A stretch of 64,000 nucleotides of DNA from positions 682,001 to 746,000 of the forward strand of contig NZ_CAAJGL010000068.1 of assembly GCF_900996225.1 (NCBI RefSeq), given 5' to 3'. The DNA is from Paraburkholderia sp. BCC1884. GTDB taxonomy: Bacteria; Pseudomonadota; Gammaproteobacteria; Burkholderiales; Burkholderiaceae. The position numbers were made by a program, and so were the translations under genes. This document shows positions 52,226 to 60,800 of this stretch, piece by piece; position 1 is the stretch's first letter; each line of letters opens with the position of its first letter. The notes under the pieces are model-generated. The model did no database searches and was not told the DNA's origin. It saw only the letters and a list, made by a program, of their open reading frames with translations.

Positions 52226-53272
52226 TTACTGCGTCAACCACACCTGGAAGCGCTTGTTGATCTGGTCCGCGTTGTCGGCCCAGAAGTTCGCGTTGATCTG
52301 CAAGGCGCGCTTGAAGTTCTCGGGCGAGGTCGGCAGGTCGGCGAGGCGCTGCTTGTCGACGAGCGCGATCGCGTCCTTGCGCGGCGGCGCGTAGGCGATG
52401 TACTTCGTCAGATCCGCATAGGCCTGCGGCTGCGACGCGGAGGCGATGAATTTCGCCGCGGCGTCGGCGTGCTTCGCGCCCGTCGGCACACCCCACCAGT
52501 CGAAGTCGTAGACCTGCGCGTCCCAGACGGCCTTGAACGGCTTGTTGTCCTTCTTCGCGGCATCCGAAATACGGCCGTTGTAGGCCTGAGTCATCACGAC
52601 AGCGCCGTCGGCGAGCAACTGCGGCGCCTGCGCACCCGACTCCCACCACACGATGCTCGACTTGATCGTGTCGAGTTTCTTGAACGCGCGGTCTACGCCG
52701 GCCGGGGTCGCGAGCACCTTGTAGACATCCTTCGGATCGACGCCGTCTGCAATCAACGCCCATTCCATCGATACCTTCGGCGACTTACGCAGGCCGCGCT
52801 TGCCCGGGAATTTCTGCAGATCGAAGAAGTCGTTGACGGTGGTCGGTGCGGTCTTGAGCTTGCTCGCGTCGTACGCGTACACCGTCGACCAGACCATGCT
52901 GGCGACTGCGCAATCGCTGATCGAACCGGGGATGAAATCGCTCGTCTTGCCGATCGTCTTCTTGTCGAACTTCTGCAGGAGACCCTCGTCGCAAGCGGTG
53001 ATCGCATCGTTGGTTTCGAGGTCGATCAGGTCCCACGTGGTGTTCTTCGCCTGCTCCATCGCGGAAAGTTTCGCGAGGCCGCCGTCATACGATTCGGTCG
53101 AGAAGCCGATGCCCGTGGCCTGAGTGAACGGTTCGAAATAGGCTTTCTTCGCCGCCGCTTCATAGGCGCCGCCAAACGTCACGACGGAGAGCGTCTCCGC
53201 GGCCTGGGTGGCGACGGTAGCGAATGCGAATACGGCGAGTACGGCGCTTTGTGCTTTGATGAGTGTGCGCAT
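52226..53272 (-). CDS. Extracellular solute-binding protein (spermidine/putrescine type)
   Basis: A 348-residue periplasmic protein: signal peptide (VLAVFAFATVATQAAE) then LSVVTFGGAYEAAAKKAYFEPF, a PotD-like opening. The later part has YAYDASKLKTAPTTVNDFFD and WDAQVYDFDWWGVPTGAKHA. The ATG is 1 nt downstream of the ATPase stop, so translation is coupled. It delivers an unknown cationic or amine compound to the two permeases. Confidence 0.88.
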   Translation of the reverse strand: MRTLIKAQSAVLAVFAFATVATQAAETLSVVTFGGAYEAAAKKAYFEPFTQATGIGFSTESYDGGLAKLSAMEQAKNTTWDLIDLETNDAITACDEGLLQKFDKKTIGKTSDFIPGSISDCAVASMVWSTVYAYDASKLKTAPTTVNDFFDLQKFPGKRGLRKSPKVSMEWALIADGVDPKDVYKVLATPAGVDRAFKKLDTIKSSIVWWESGAQAPQLLADGAVVMTQAYNGRISDAAKKDNKPFKAVWDAQVYDFDWWGVPTGAKHADAAAKFIASASQPQAYADLTKYIAYAPPRKDAIALVDKQRLADLPTSPENFKRALQINANFWADNADQINKRFQVWLTQ

Positions 53273-53273
53273 T

Positions 53274-54455
53274 TCAGTTGGCTCCTGCTGGTGCGGTCGT
53301 GATGATGGAAGGTGAGGGCGGTGTGGATACGGGAATCGCCGGCGCGCTTCGCGGCGCACTCATCGCGAGAATCTTGCAGTCGTCGTGGCGCCATGCGATT
53401 TCGATCGCGCTGCCGGGCGAGGGTAGTGCGTGGCGCTGCGTGTTGGGTACTTTCACGACGAGCGGATCGCGCGCGCCGAGTGTCAGGTGCACACGATGAT
53501 GATCGCCGCAATACACCAGTTCCCGGACTTGCGCGCGCACGACGTTGTGGTGTTCATCGGCGTGGGTCCCTTCCGCGTCCGGGATATGCGCGCGCTCGGG
53601 GCGCAACGCGAGCATCGCTTCGTCGCCGGTGCGCAGGCCGCTTTCGCAACGGCCGCGAATGACGCTGCCGTCCGACAGCGCGAGCGTCGCCCAGCCTTCG
53701 CTCGCATTGACGACGCGGCCGGTCAAGCCATTGTTCTCACCGACGAAATTGGCCACGAACGCGTTCTGCGCGTTCTCATATAACTCGCTCGGTGTGGCGG
53801 CCTGCTGGATGCGGCCATCGGAGAACACCGCGACGCGGTCCGACATCGTCAATGCCTCGGCCTGATCGTGTGTCACGTAGACGATCGTGAGCGAGAGCTC
53901 GCGATGCAGGCGCATGATTTCGTATTGCATGGTTTCGCGCAGGCGCTTGTCGAGCGCGCCGAGCGGCTCGTCCATCAGCACGACGCTCGGCTCGAACACG
54001 AGCGCGCGAGCCAGTGCCACGCGCTGCTGCTGTCCACCGGAGAGCTGGGCCGGACGGCGGTTCGCCAGATGCGACAGTTCGATCATGTCGAGCGCGCGCT
54101 TCACCCGTGTTTTCTGCTCGGCGCGACTCACGTGCCGCACGGAGAGCGGAAACGCGACATTCTCCGCGATCGTCAGATGCGGAAACAGCGCGTAGTTCTG
54201 AAACACCATGCCGATGTCGCGTCGATGCGGTGGCTTGTCGTCGAGCCGACGGCCATCGAGACGGATCTCGCCCTGGGTGGGCGACTCGAACCCCGCGAGC
54301 ATCATGAGCGTGGTCGTCTTGCCCGAGCCCGAGGGGCCGAGCAGCGACAGGAATTCTCCCTTGCGCACGTCGAGATTCAAGTCTTCAACGACGTACTGGA
54401 CGCCGTCATACGATTTGCTCACGCGCGAGAACGAAATGAAGGAAGGGTTTGACAT
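53274..54455 (-). CDS. ABC transporter ATP-binding protein (PotA type)
   Basis: A 393-residue ATPase: Walker A LLGPSGSGKTTTLMML, signature LSGGQQQRVALARAL, Walker B VVLMDEPLGALDKRLRET, switch histidine in THDQAEALTMSDR, and a C-terminal TOBE-type domain (GRVVNASEGWATLALSDGS). It powers the importer formed with the next three genes. It starts 32 nt after the Rieske gene stop. Confidence 0.92.
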   Translation of the reverse strand: MSNPSFISFSRVSKSYDGVQYVVEDLNLDVRKGEFLSLLGPSGSGKTTTLMMLAGFESPTQGEIRLDGRRLDDKPPHRRDIGMVFQNYALFPHLTIAENVAFPLSVRHVSRAEQKTRVKRALDMIELSHLANRRPAQLSGGQQQRVALARALVFEPSVVLMDEPLGALDKRLRETMQYEIMRLHRELSLTIVYVTHDQAEALTMSDRVAVFSDGRIQQAATPSELYENAQNAFVANFVGENNGLTGRVVNASEGWATLALSDGSVIRGRCESGLRTGDEAMLALRPERAHIPDAEGTHADEHHNVVRAQVRELVYCGDHHRVHLTLGARDPLVVKVPNTQRHALPSPGSAIEIAWRHDDCKILAMSAPRSAPAIPVSTPPSPSIITTAPAGAN

Positions 54456-54487
54456 CGTGATCGCGTCCTGTCGATGGTGCGTCGTAT

Positions 54488-55651
54488 TCAATGTGTACCG
54501 GAATTCGTCGCCGCGATTCTTCCGGCGATATAGCGCGCGAAGTCATAGTTCGGGCGTTCGAGGTGGCTCAGGTGGCCGGGCTTCGCCATCGGCGCGTGCA
54601 CGCCGCGAAAGACCGCTTCCACGCCGCGTTTGTCTTCCGCATTCACCTCGTCGAGCAGTTTCTTCAAGGTGATCATGTACGCGTTTGCCTCGGGGTCCGC
54701 AATGAATTCCGGCGCAAGCCCGCCGCCGAAGCGGATATGCACGCCCCCCACGCCTTGTGGTTGCAGCACGAGATACCAGAAGTAACCCGGCGTGAGCGTG
54801 ACGAGATGCGTCGGATAGATAGCGAGCAGCGCCGTAGTCTTGCGCCAGTGTCCCGTGAGACGCGTATTGTCCGGATGCGCATTGCCGATGGGCAATGAGG
54901 CTTCTTTGGTGATCCAGTGATAGTTGAAAGCGGGATGGCCCGGTGGGCATTCCATTTCTTCGAGGCGCGAATGCGGTCCTACCGTTGCGCGATGCAGCAT
55001 CGGCAGGTGATAGCTCTCCATGAAGTTTTCCGCGAGGATCTTCCAGTTCGTGTCCCACACGTGTTCTTCCTGGAAGGTTTCGATGTAGTCCGACATGCCG
55101 TACGCGCCGATCAGTTCGCTCAACCCCGCAAGCTGCGTATGTACCGGAGGCGCGTTTTCATCGAGCGTCACGTAGAGCCAGCCTTGCCATTCCTCGCACT
55201 TCACGGTGGGCAACCGGTAGCTCTCCTTGCAGAAACCCTGTTGCCGGTCCATGAGCGGCGCGCCTTGCAAGGCGCCATCCAGCGAATAGTTCCAGGCGTG
55301 ATAAGGGCAGACGATGCGACGCACATTGCTGCGTCCTTCGAGCAGTACCGACATGCGATGCAGGCACACGTTCGACATCGCCTTGATCTGCATGTTTTCG
55401 TCGCGCAAGACGACGACGGGCTGCGCTCCAAGTCGCGCCGTCAGGTAATCGCCGGGCGCCTTGAGCGAACTGGCACGGCCGACACATTGCCATTCCCGCT
55501 CGAAGATCGCGGACTCCTCCAGCGAGAGGAATTCAGGCGACGTGTAGACACCGGGCGGCATGGAGTGCGCATCGCTGAATGACCGTTCGCAACCCGCCTG
55601 CAGTTCGTCGACAAGCGCTTGCACTGCGATCGTCCTTGACGGGTTGGCCAT
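54488..55651 (-). CDS. Rieske non-heme iron oxygenase, alpha subunit
   Basis: A 387-residue oxygenase. The Rieske 2Fe-2S site is CLH at SNVCLHRMSVLLEG and CPYHAWNYSLDG (CxH and CxxH). The mononuclear iron site shows WKILAENFMESYHLPMLHRA, with the two histidine ligands and the bridging acidic residues. It performs O2-dependent hydroxylation or N/O-demethylation using an external reductase; none is encoded here. Substrate unknown; sequence resemblance is to betaine/choline- and aromatic-type family members. It is the first gene of the operon and sits downstream of the LysR-type dyad at 55769. Confidence 0.9.
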   Translation of the reverse strand: MANPSRTIAVQALVDELQAGCERSFSDAHSMPPGVYTSPEFLSLEESAIFEREWQCVGRASSLKAPGDYLTARLGAQPVVVLRDENMQIKAMSNVCLHRMSVLLEGRSNVRRIVCPYHAWNYSLDGALQGAPLMDRQQGFCKESYRLPTVKCEEWQGWLYVTLDENAPPVHTQLAGLSELIGAYGMSDYIETFQEEHVWDTNWKILAENFMESYHLPMLHRATVGPHSRLEEMECPPGHPAFNYHWITKEASLPIGNAHPDNTRLTGHWRKTTALLAIYPTHLVTLTPGYFWYLVLQPQGVGGVHIRFGGGLAPEFIADPEANAYMITLKKLLDEVNAEDKRGVEAVFRGVHAPMAKPGHLSHLERPNYDFARYIAGRIAATNSGTH

Positions 55652-55768
55652 GGTGTCTCCCTTGATTCATCACGGTAAGAGCGTGCCGTCGCGAGGCTTT
55701 GCGGCGCGGCGCTCAAGATGGACACCAATCTATCAAGCCAAATTGCAAGTCAAAATATTGTTTTCAGA

Positions 55769-55794
55769 TACAAAGCAAAGCTTTTACCTATGCA
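55769..55794 (-). promoter_or_regulatory. LysR-type dyad upstream of the Rieske operon
   Basis: On the minus strand TGCATAG-N12-CTTTGTA. It matches the perfect dyad at 56822-56847 at 12 of 14 arm positions and shares the 12-mer TGCATAGGTAAA exactly. It lies 117 bp upstream of the Rieske start, in the same orientation relative to that gene as the other copy is to FMO. Confidence 0.7.
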
Positions 55795-55834
55795 TCGTGC
55801 GCAAGCCCGAAACAGACGATTGAACACGCGTGGA

Positions 55835-56761
55835 TCATGCGTCGATGTGCAGTCGCCGGATATAGTTTTCGCAGAACGATGCAAAGCGATGCACGACCTG
55901 ACGCGGCTTCATCGTGCGCGATTGCGCAATGCCCAGCATCGTCGCGTTGACGTTGTCTTTGAAGCGTTTAATGATGAACTCTTCACCATCGACGGTGCGA
56001 GTCGACTTGAGCGGAAAGTTGAGCAGGCTATAGCCGAGACCGTTGGCCACCATGCCGCGTACCACTTCCGGCTGCGACGAACGGAACGCGGGCACGGGGC
56101 GGCTGCCCACCGCATCGAAGAGCGCGGCGAAATACTCGCGACTGTGCGGCAGATCGAGCATCACGTAGGGCTCGGAGAGCAGATCGGCGAGCGATACCTT
56201 GCGCGCGCGCGCGAGCCGATGGGTCCTCGGCAGGATCGCATAAGGCGGCAGCGAGAGCAGCGGCGTAAAGGCGATGTCCTCGGTCAGGTCGAGGCTGTAG
56301 GTCAGGGCGATATCGAGCGAACCGTCGTGCAGGCCTCGCAGGAGGCCGTCCTGGTGAGCCTCGACCGTGCGAAACGAAATGCCCGCGTGTTCGCTCGTGA
56401 AGCGGCTGATCAGCCCCGGCATGAGCGGCGGCGCGAGCGAGACCAGACAGCCGAGTGCGATGGCGCCCGTCATGCCGCCATCCATTTCCTTGGCGGTCGT
56501 CTGCAGTTCTTCGGCGATCTTCAGCAGATTGCGCGCTTGCCCAAGCAGATCGCGCCCCGCCTGGGTGAGCGAGAGACCGCTCGCGTGATGGCGGATGAAA
56601 AGTTGCACGCCGAACGACACTTCCAGGTCCGCCAGCGCCGTGGAGATCGACGGCTGCGAGATGTGCAGACGTTTCGCCGCGGCCGTGAAAGACAGCGCTT
56701 CCGCAGTGACCACGAAATAGCGCAGCTGGCGCAACGAATAGCGTAACGGGTGATTCTCCAT
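55835..56761 (-). CDS. LysR family transcriptional regulator of the catabolic cluster
   Basis: A 308-residue LysR regulator: LRQLRYFVVTAEALSFTAAA, KRLHISQPSISTALADLEVS, then an effector domain (AIALGCLVSLAPPLMPGL, VRGMVANGLGYSLLNFPL). The start at 56761 has GAGGGAG upstream; an earlier ATG would overlap the operator. It sits between two divergent/parallel catabolic operons, and a 26-bp dyad lies upstream of each. It probably activates both in the presence of the substrate. Confidence 0.9.
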   Translation of the reverse strand: MENHPLRYSLRQLRYFVVTAEALSFTAAAKRLHISQPSISTALADLEVSFGVQLFIRHHASGLSLTQAGRDLLGQARNLLKIAEELQTTAKEMDGGMTGAIALGCLVSLAPPLMPGLISRFTSEHAGISFRTVEAHQDGLLRGLHDGSLDIALTYSLDLTEDIAFTPLLSLPPYAILPRTHRLARARKVSLADLLSEPYVMLDLPHSREYFAALFDAVGSRPVPAFRSSQPEVVRGMVANGLGYSLLNFPLKSTRTVDGEEFIIKRFKDNVNATMLGIAQSRTMKPRQVVHRFASFCENYIRRLHIDA

Positions 56762-56821
56762 CGACCACGCTCCCTCTCTCAGATCTCCAATTCGCCGCAT
56801 TGTGGCGCGGTCAAAAAACCC

Positions 56822-56847
56822 TGCATAGGTAAATCCGATGCTATGCA
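56822..56847 (+). promoter_or_regulatory. Perfect LysR-type dyad between LysR and FMO genes
   Basis: TGCATAG-N12-CTATGCA is a perfect inverted repeat 61 bp upstream of the LysR ATG and about 183 bp upstream of the FMO gene. A second copy lies upstream of the Rieske gene. Confidence 0.72.
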
Positions 56848-57030
56848 TTTTTTAAATATATTTTTCAGATTCCGAATCGGCGCGTAGATTTTCACGGAGA
56901 CAGACGGCTCGGGCGGCACTCCGTATCGGCGAACACCGACGGGCCGGCTACGGTCGCGAGCATTCGAGGGCCGCGAGGCTGTGAGGCCGCGATCGAATCG
57001 ACATACTCCGCATCTTCAGAAGGGATAGTC

Positions 57031-58374
57031 ATGACACTGGAAAAAACGTCAATCGATACGCTGGTGGTCGGCGCCGGTCAGGCCGGCGTCGCCATGAGCG
57101 AACATCTGAGCCGGCTCGGCGTGCCGCATCTCGTGCTGGAGCGAGCCCGTATCGCCGAACGCTGGCGCACGGGACGCTGGGATTCGCTGGTTGCCAACGG
57201 TCCGGCCTGGCACGATCGTTTCCCCAATCTGGAGTTCGCGGAAGTCGACCCCGACGCATTCGCTTCAAAGGAGCAGGTTGCGGACTATTTCGTCGCGTAT
57301 GCGCAGAAGTTCGACGCACCGATCCGCACCGGTGTGGAAGTGAAGCAGGTCGTGCGCAATGTGGGGCGCCCGGGCTTCACCATCGAAACCTCGGAGGGCA
57401 CGATCGAGGCCAGTCGCGTGGTCGTCGCGACGGGACCGTTTCAACGCCCGGTCATTCCGCCGATTGCGCCGCAAGATCCAGGTCTCGTGCAGATTCATTC
57501 CGCTGACTATCACAATCCCGCGCAATTGCCCGAAGGGGGCGTGCTGGTGGTCGGTGCGGGATCGTCCGGCGTGCAGATCGCGGACGAGTTGCAACGCGCA
57601 GGCAAACGCGTCTATCTGTCGGTTGGCGCACATGATCGTCCGCCGCGCGGCTATCGCGGTCGCGATTTCTGCTGGTGGCTCGGCGTGCTCGGCGAATGGG
57701 ACGCAGAGGTCATGAAGCCCGGCAGGGAGCACGTCACCATTGCGGTGAGCGGTTCGCGCGGCGGCCATACCGTGGATTTCCGGCGTCTCGCGCATCAGGG
57801 CGTCACGCTCGTCGGCCTCACGAAATCCTTCGACAATGGCGTGGCGACCTTCGAAGCCGATCTCGCGGCGAACATCGCCCGCGGCGACGAGAACTATCTG
57901 TCGCTGCTTGACGCGGCCGACGCGTACGCCGAGCGCAACGGTCTCGACCTTCCGGAAGAGCCCGAAGCGCGCGTCATTCCCGCCGATCCGGAGTGCCTCA
58001 CGCATCCGTTGCACGATCTCGATCTGGCGAAAGCGGGCGTGACCGCGATTGTCTGGGCAACCGGTTATGCAGTCGATTTCAGCTGGTTGAATGTCAACGC
58101 TTTCGACGAAAAGGGTAAGCCGAAACATCAGCGCGGCGTGTCGAAGGAACCGGGCGTTTATTTTCTCGGACTGCCCTGGCTATCGCGTCGCGGCTCGGCA
58201 TTCATCTGGGGCGTGTGGCACGACGCGAAGCACGTCGCCGATCATATCGTCACCCAGCGCAAATATCTGGCGTACTACGACGAAGCGCAACACGCCGGGC
58301 CGGGCTGCGGCGAGCAAGGCGTTGAACGCGCCGGGTCACGCGTGCATAAAGTCAGCGAGATGGGCGTGAACTGA
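57031..58374 (+). CDS. Flavin-containing monooxygenase (FAD/NADPH)
   Basis: A 447-residue class B flavoprotein monooxygenase-like enzyme. FAD motif LVVGAGQAGVAMSEHLSRLG at residue 11, RWDSLVANGPAWHDRFPN, then the NADPH motif VLVVGAGSSGVQIADELQRA near residue 172, and AIVWATGYAVDFSWL near the end. It would oxygenate an N- or S-centre or a ring ketone. It is the first gene of the rightward operon (FMO, RidA, DUF1028, M20, NCS1), divergent from the LysR gene. The substrate is unknown. Confidence 0.88.
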   Translation: MTLEKTSIDTLVVGAGQAGVAMSEHLSRLGVPHLVLERARIAERWRTGRWDSLVANGPAWHDRFPNLEFAEVDPDAFASKEQVADYFVAYAQKFDAPIRTGVEVKQVVRNVGRPGFTIETSEGTIEASRVVVATGPFQRPVIPPIAPQDPGLVQIHSADYHNPAQLPEGGVLVVGAGSSGVQIADELQRAGKRVYLSVGAHDRPPRGYRGRDFCWWLGVLGEWDAEVMKPGREHVTIAVSGSRGGHTVDFRRLAHQGVTLVGLTKSFDNGVATFEADLAANIARGDENYLSLLDAADAYAERNGLDLPEEPEARVIPADPECLTHPLHDLDLAKAGVTAIVWATGYAVDFSWLNVNAFDEKGKPKHQRGVSKEPGVYFLGLPWLSRRGSAFIWGVWHDAKHVADHIVTQRKYLAYYDEAQHAGPGCGEQGVERAGSRVHKVSEMGVN

Positions 58375-58429
58375 TCTCTACGCCACTCTAATTCGCGATC
58401 CATTTTCTTTCCAGCATAAAGGTGCATTG

Positions 58430-58867
58430 ATGAGCCAACCCACGCATACCCGTATCCGCATGTTCAACACCAAGGATACGTATCCGAATCAGACACTCGA
58501 CAACGATCTTTGCCAGGCTGTGCGGGCCGGCAACACGGTCTATGTACGCGGTCAGGTGGGCACGGATTTCGACGGCCGCCTGGTCGGTCTCGGCGATGCG
58601 CGAGCCCAGGCCGAGCAGGCAATGAAGAACCTCAGGCAATTGCTCGAAGAGGCTGGCAGCGATTTATCTCACGTCGTCAAGACGACGACCTACCTGACCG
58701 ACATCCGCTACCGCGAGCCGGTCTATCAGGAAGTCGGGAAGTGGTTGAAAGGCGTATTTCCGATTTCGACCGGTTTGGTGGTGGTCGCGCTGGGTCAGCC
58801 GCAGTGGCTGATGGAGATCGACGTGATTGCCGTGATTCCGGACGGATGGGTGCGGCCGCAGGCTTAA
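58430..58867 (+). CDS. RidA/YjgF family protein
   Basis: A 145-residue trimeric-type Rid protein. It has TYPNQTLDNDLCQAVRAGNT then VYVRGQVGTD, GDARAQAEQAMKNLRQLLEE and VVKTTTYLTDIRYREPVY. Aligned to E. coli RidA, the catalytic arginine (Arg105 in PARSCVEVARL) falls on Ser in PISTGLVVVAL, so it is unlikely to be a general 2-aminoacrylate deaminase. Catabolic Rid relatives such as RutC also diverge here. AAGGTG precedes the ATG. It starts 55 nt after the FMO stop and 10 nt before DUF1028. Confidence 0.87.
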   Translation: MSQPTHTRIRMFNTKDTYPNQTLDNDLCQAVRAGNTVYVRGQVGTDFDGRLVGLGDARAQAEQAMKNLRQLLEEAGSDLSHVVKTTTYLTDIRYREPVYQEVGKWLKGVFPISTGLVVVALGQPQWLMEIDVIAVIPDGWVRPQA

Positions 58868-58877
58868 GGAGCAAAAC

Positions 58878-59555
58878 ATGACATTTTCTATCGTCGGACG
58901 TTGTTCACGGACGGGACAACTCGGTATCGCGATCAGTTCCTCGAGCATCGCAGTGGGCGCCCGATGCCCGTGGCTGCGGACAGGCGTCGGCGCGGTGGCG
59001 ACCCAGAACGTCACACTGCCTGCACTCGGCCCGCAGGTTCTCGATCTTCTCGAGAGCGAGTCTCTCGATCCTGCCGCCGCATTGGACCGTGCGCTCGGTG
59101 CGAGCGACTGGCGTGAATACCGGCAGGTGACGGTGATCGACAGCCAGGGCCGCACGGCGTTCTTCAGCGGCAAGGAAGCCTTGGGTACGTATCACGCCGT
59201 TGCCGGCAATCAATGCGTTGCCGCGGGCAACATGCTCGCCGGGACCGAGGTGATCGAGGCGATGGTGCCGGCGTTCGAACAGGCGCCGGGCGCGCTCGCC
59301 GATCGCCTGCTCGCTGCGATGCATGCCGCGATGGCTGCCGGCGGGGAAGCGGGACCCGTGCATTCGGCGGCGCTCAAGATCGTGGGTGAGGTGAGCTGGC
59401 CGATGGTCGATCTGCGGGTCGATTGGGCGGAGGACGATCCCATCGGGCAACTCGACGGTTTGTGGCAGGCATATCGACCGCAGATGCAGGACTACCTGAC
59501 CCGGGCGTTGAATCCGACCGTCGCGCCGAGTTATGGAGTGCCGGGCAATGAATGA
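58878..59555 (+). CDS. DUF1028 family protein (Ntn-hydrolase-like)
   Basis: A 225-residue protein with the DUF1028 opening FSIVGRCSRTGQLGIAISSS, then GVGAVATQNVTLPALGPQVL. The fold belongs to the Ntn-hydrolase group, so amide-bond hydrolysis is conceivable, but no activity is established as far as I know. These proteins are often encoded with RidA and M20 peptidase genes, as here. Its end overlaps the next gene's start by 8 nt. Confidence 0.88.
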   Translation: MTFSIVGRCSRTGQLGIAISSSSIAVGARCPWLRTGVGAVATQNVTLPALGPQVLDLLESESLDPAAALDRALGASDWREYRQVTVIDSQGRTAFFSGKEALGTYHAVAGNQCVAAGNMLAGTEVIEAMVPAFEQAPGALADRLLAAMHAAMAAGGEAGPVHSAALKIVGEVSWPMVDLRVDWAEDDPIGQLDGLWQAYRPQMQDYLTRALNPTVAPSYGVPGNE

Positions 59556-60711
59556 CAGATCCAGCCGTGCGGTGCTCGAGAAGCTGATCGGGTTCGCTAC
59601 GGTCAGCCGCGATTCCAACCTGGACATGATCGCGTTCATTCGACAGTACCTCGAGGAACTCGGCGTCGAGAGCGAACTGTTCTATAACGACGAGCGCACC
59701 AAGGCGAATCTGTTTGCGACCATCGGTCCGCGTGAGCGAGGCGGCATCGTCCTGTCCGGTCATACCGACGTGGTGCCGGTCGATGGCCAGGCGTGGAGCG
59801 TCGACCCATTCCGTCTTACCGAACGCGATGGCCGTCTGTATGGGCGCGGCACCGCTGACATGAAGGGCTTTATTGCATCTGTGCTGGCGGCGGTGCCCCT
59901 GTTTCTCGAGCGCGAGTTGAAGCGGCCAGTGCATCTCGCCTTTTCGTACGACGAGGAAGTCGGATGCCTCGGCGTGCGCTCGATGCTCGCGGAGTTGGAG
60001 CGGCGTCCGCATAAGCCGATCCTATGTCTGATCGGCGAACCGACTGAACTCAAGCCGGTGCTGGGTCACAAGGGCAAGCTCGCGATGCGCTGTCAGGTGA
60101 AAGGCGCCGCTTGCCATTCGGCTTATGCGCCATACGGCGTCAACGCCATTCAGTACGCGGCGCGGATGATCGCCCGTCTGGAAGCGATCGGCGAGGAACT
60201 CGCGCAGTCCGCGTATCGCGACGAGCGATTCGATCCGCCGTTCTCGACCGTGCAGACCGGCGTAATCAAAGGTGGCCGTGCGCTCAACATCGTGCCTGCG
60301 GAATGTGAGTTCGACTTCGAAGTGCGCGCGCTTCCGGGTTTCGACGCTCACCAGGTCGCCGACGAATTGCAAACCTATGCCGAAACCGAGTTGCTGCCGA
60401 AGATGCGCGCCGTGAAGTCCGACGCCGACATCCGCTTTCAGTCGCTCTCTGCTTATCCGGGGCTGGCCACTTCGCCCGACGGCGAAGCCGCGCGTCTGTT
60501 GGCTTTGCTTAGCGGGTCCGATGAATTCGGCACGGTCGCTTTCGGTACGGAGGGCGGGCTCTTTGCGCACGCGGGCATTCCCGCCGTGGTCTGCGGACCC
60601 GGCAGCATGGACCAGGGACATAAGCCGGATGAATTCGTCAGCGTCGAGCAATTGAGCGACTGCGATGCAATGCTGGCTCGGCTGGTGAATCACCTATCAG
60701 CCGATTGTTGA
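59548..60711 (+). CDS. M20 family amidohydrolase (acetylornithine deacetylase-like)
   Basis: A 387-residue metallopeptidase-fold enzyme: VLSGHTDVVPVDGQAWSVDP, LYGRGTADMKGFIASVLAAV, catalytic pair in AFSYDEEVGCLGVRS, and LIGEPTELKPVLGHKGKLA. ArgE removes acetyl from N-acetylornithine, but in this operon it more likely deacylates or decarbamoylates a catabolic intermediate. An alternative ATG is five codons earlier. Confidence 0.88.
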   Translation: MNDRSSRAVLEKLIGFATVSRDSNLDMIAFIRQYLEELGVESELFYNDERTKANLFATIGPRERGGIVLSGHTDVVPVDGQAWSVDPFRLTERDGRLYGRGTADMKGFIASVLAAVPLFLERELKRPVHLAFSYDEEVGCLGVRSMLAELERRPHKPILCLIGEPTELKPVLGHKGKLAMRCQVKGAACHSAYAPYGVNAIQYAARMIARLEAIGEELAQSAYRDERFDPPFSTVQTGVIKGGRALNIVPAECEFDFEVRALPGFDAHQVADELQTYAETELLPKMRAVKSDADIRFQSLSAYPGLATSPDGEAARLLALLSGSDEFGTVAFGTEGGLFAHAGIPAVVCGPGSMDQGHKPDEFVSVEQLSDCDAMLARLVNHLSADC

Positions 60712-60800
60712 GACCAATGCATCGAAGAGGCGCGGCGGTAGGCGTGGATCAGACACGCACTCACTCGCCGGGCCTTACTCCGATCGACAAGGAGACGAAC

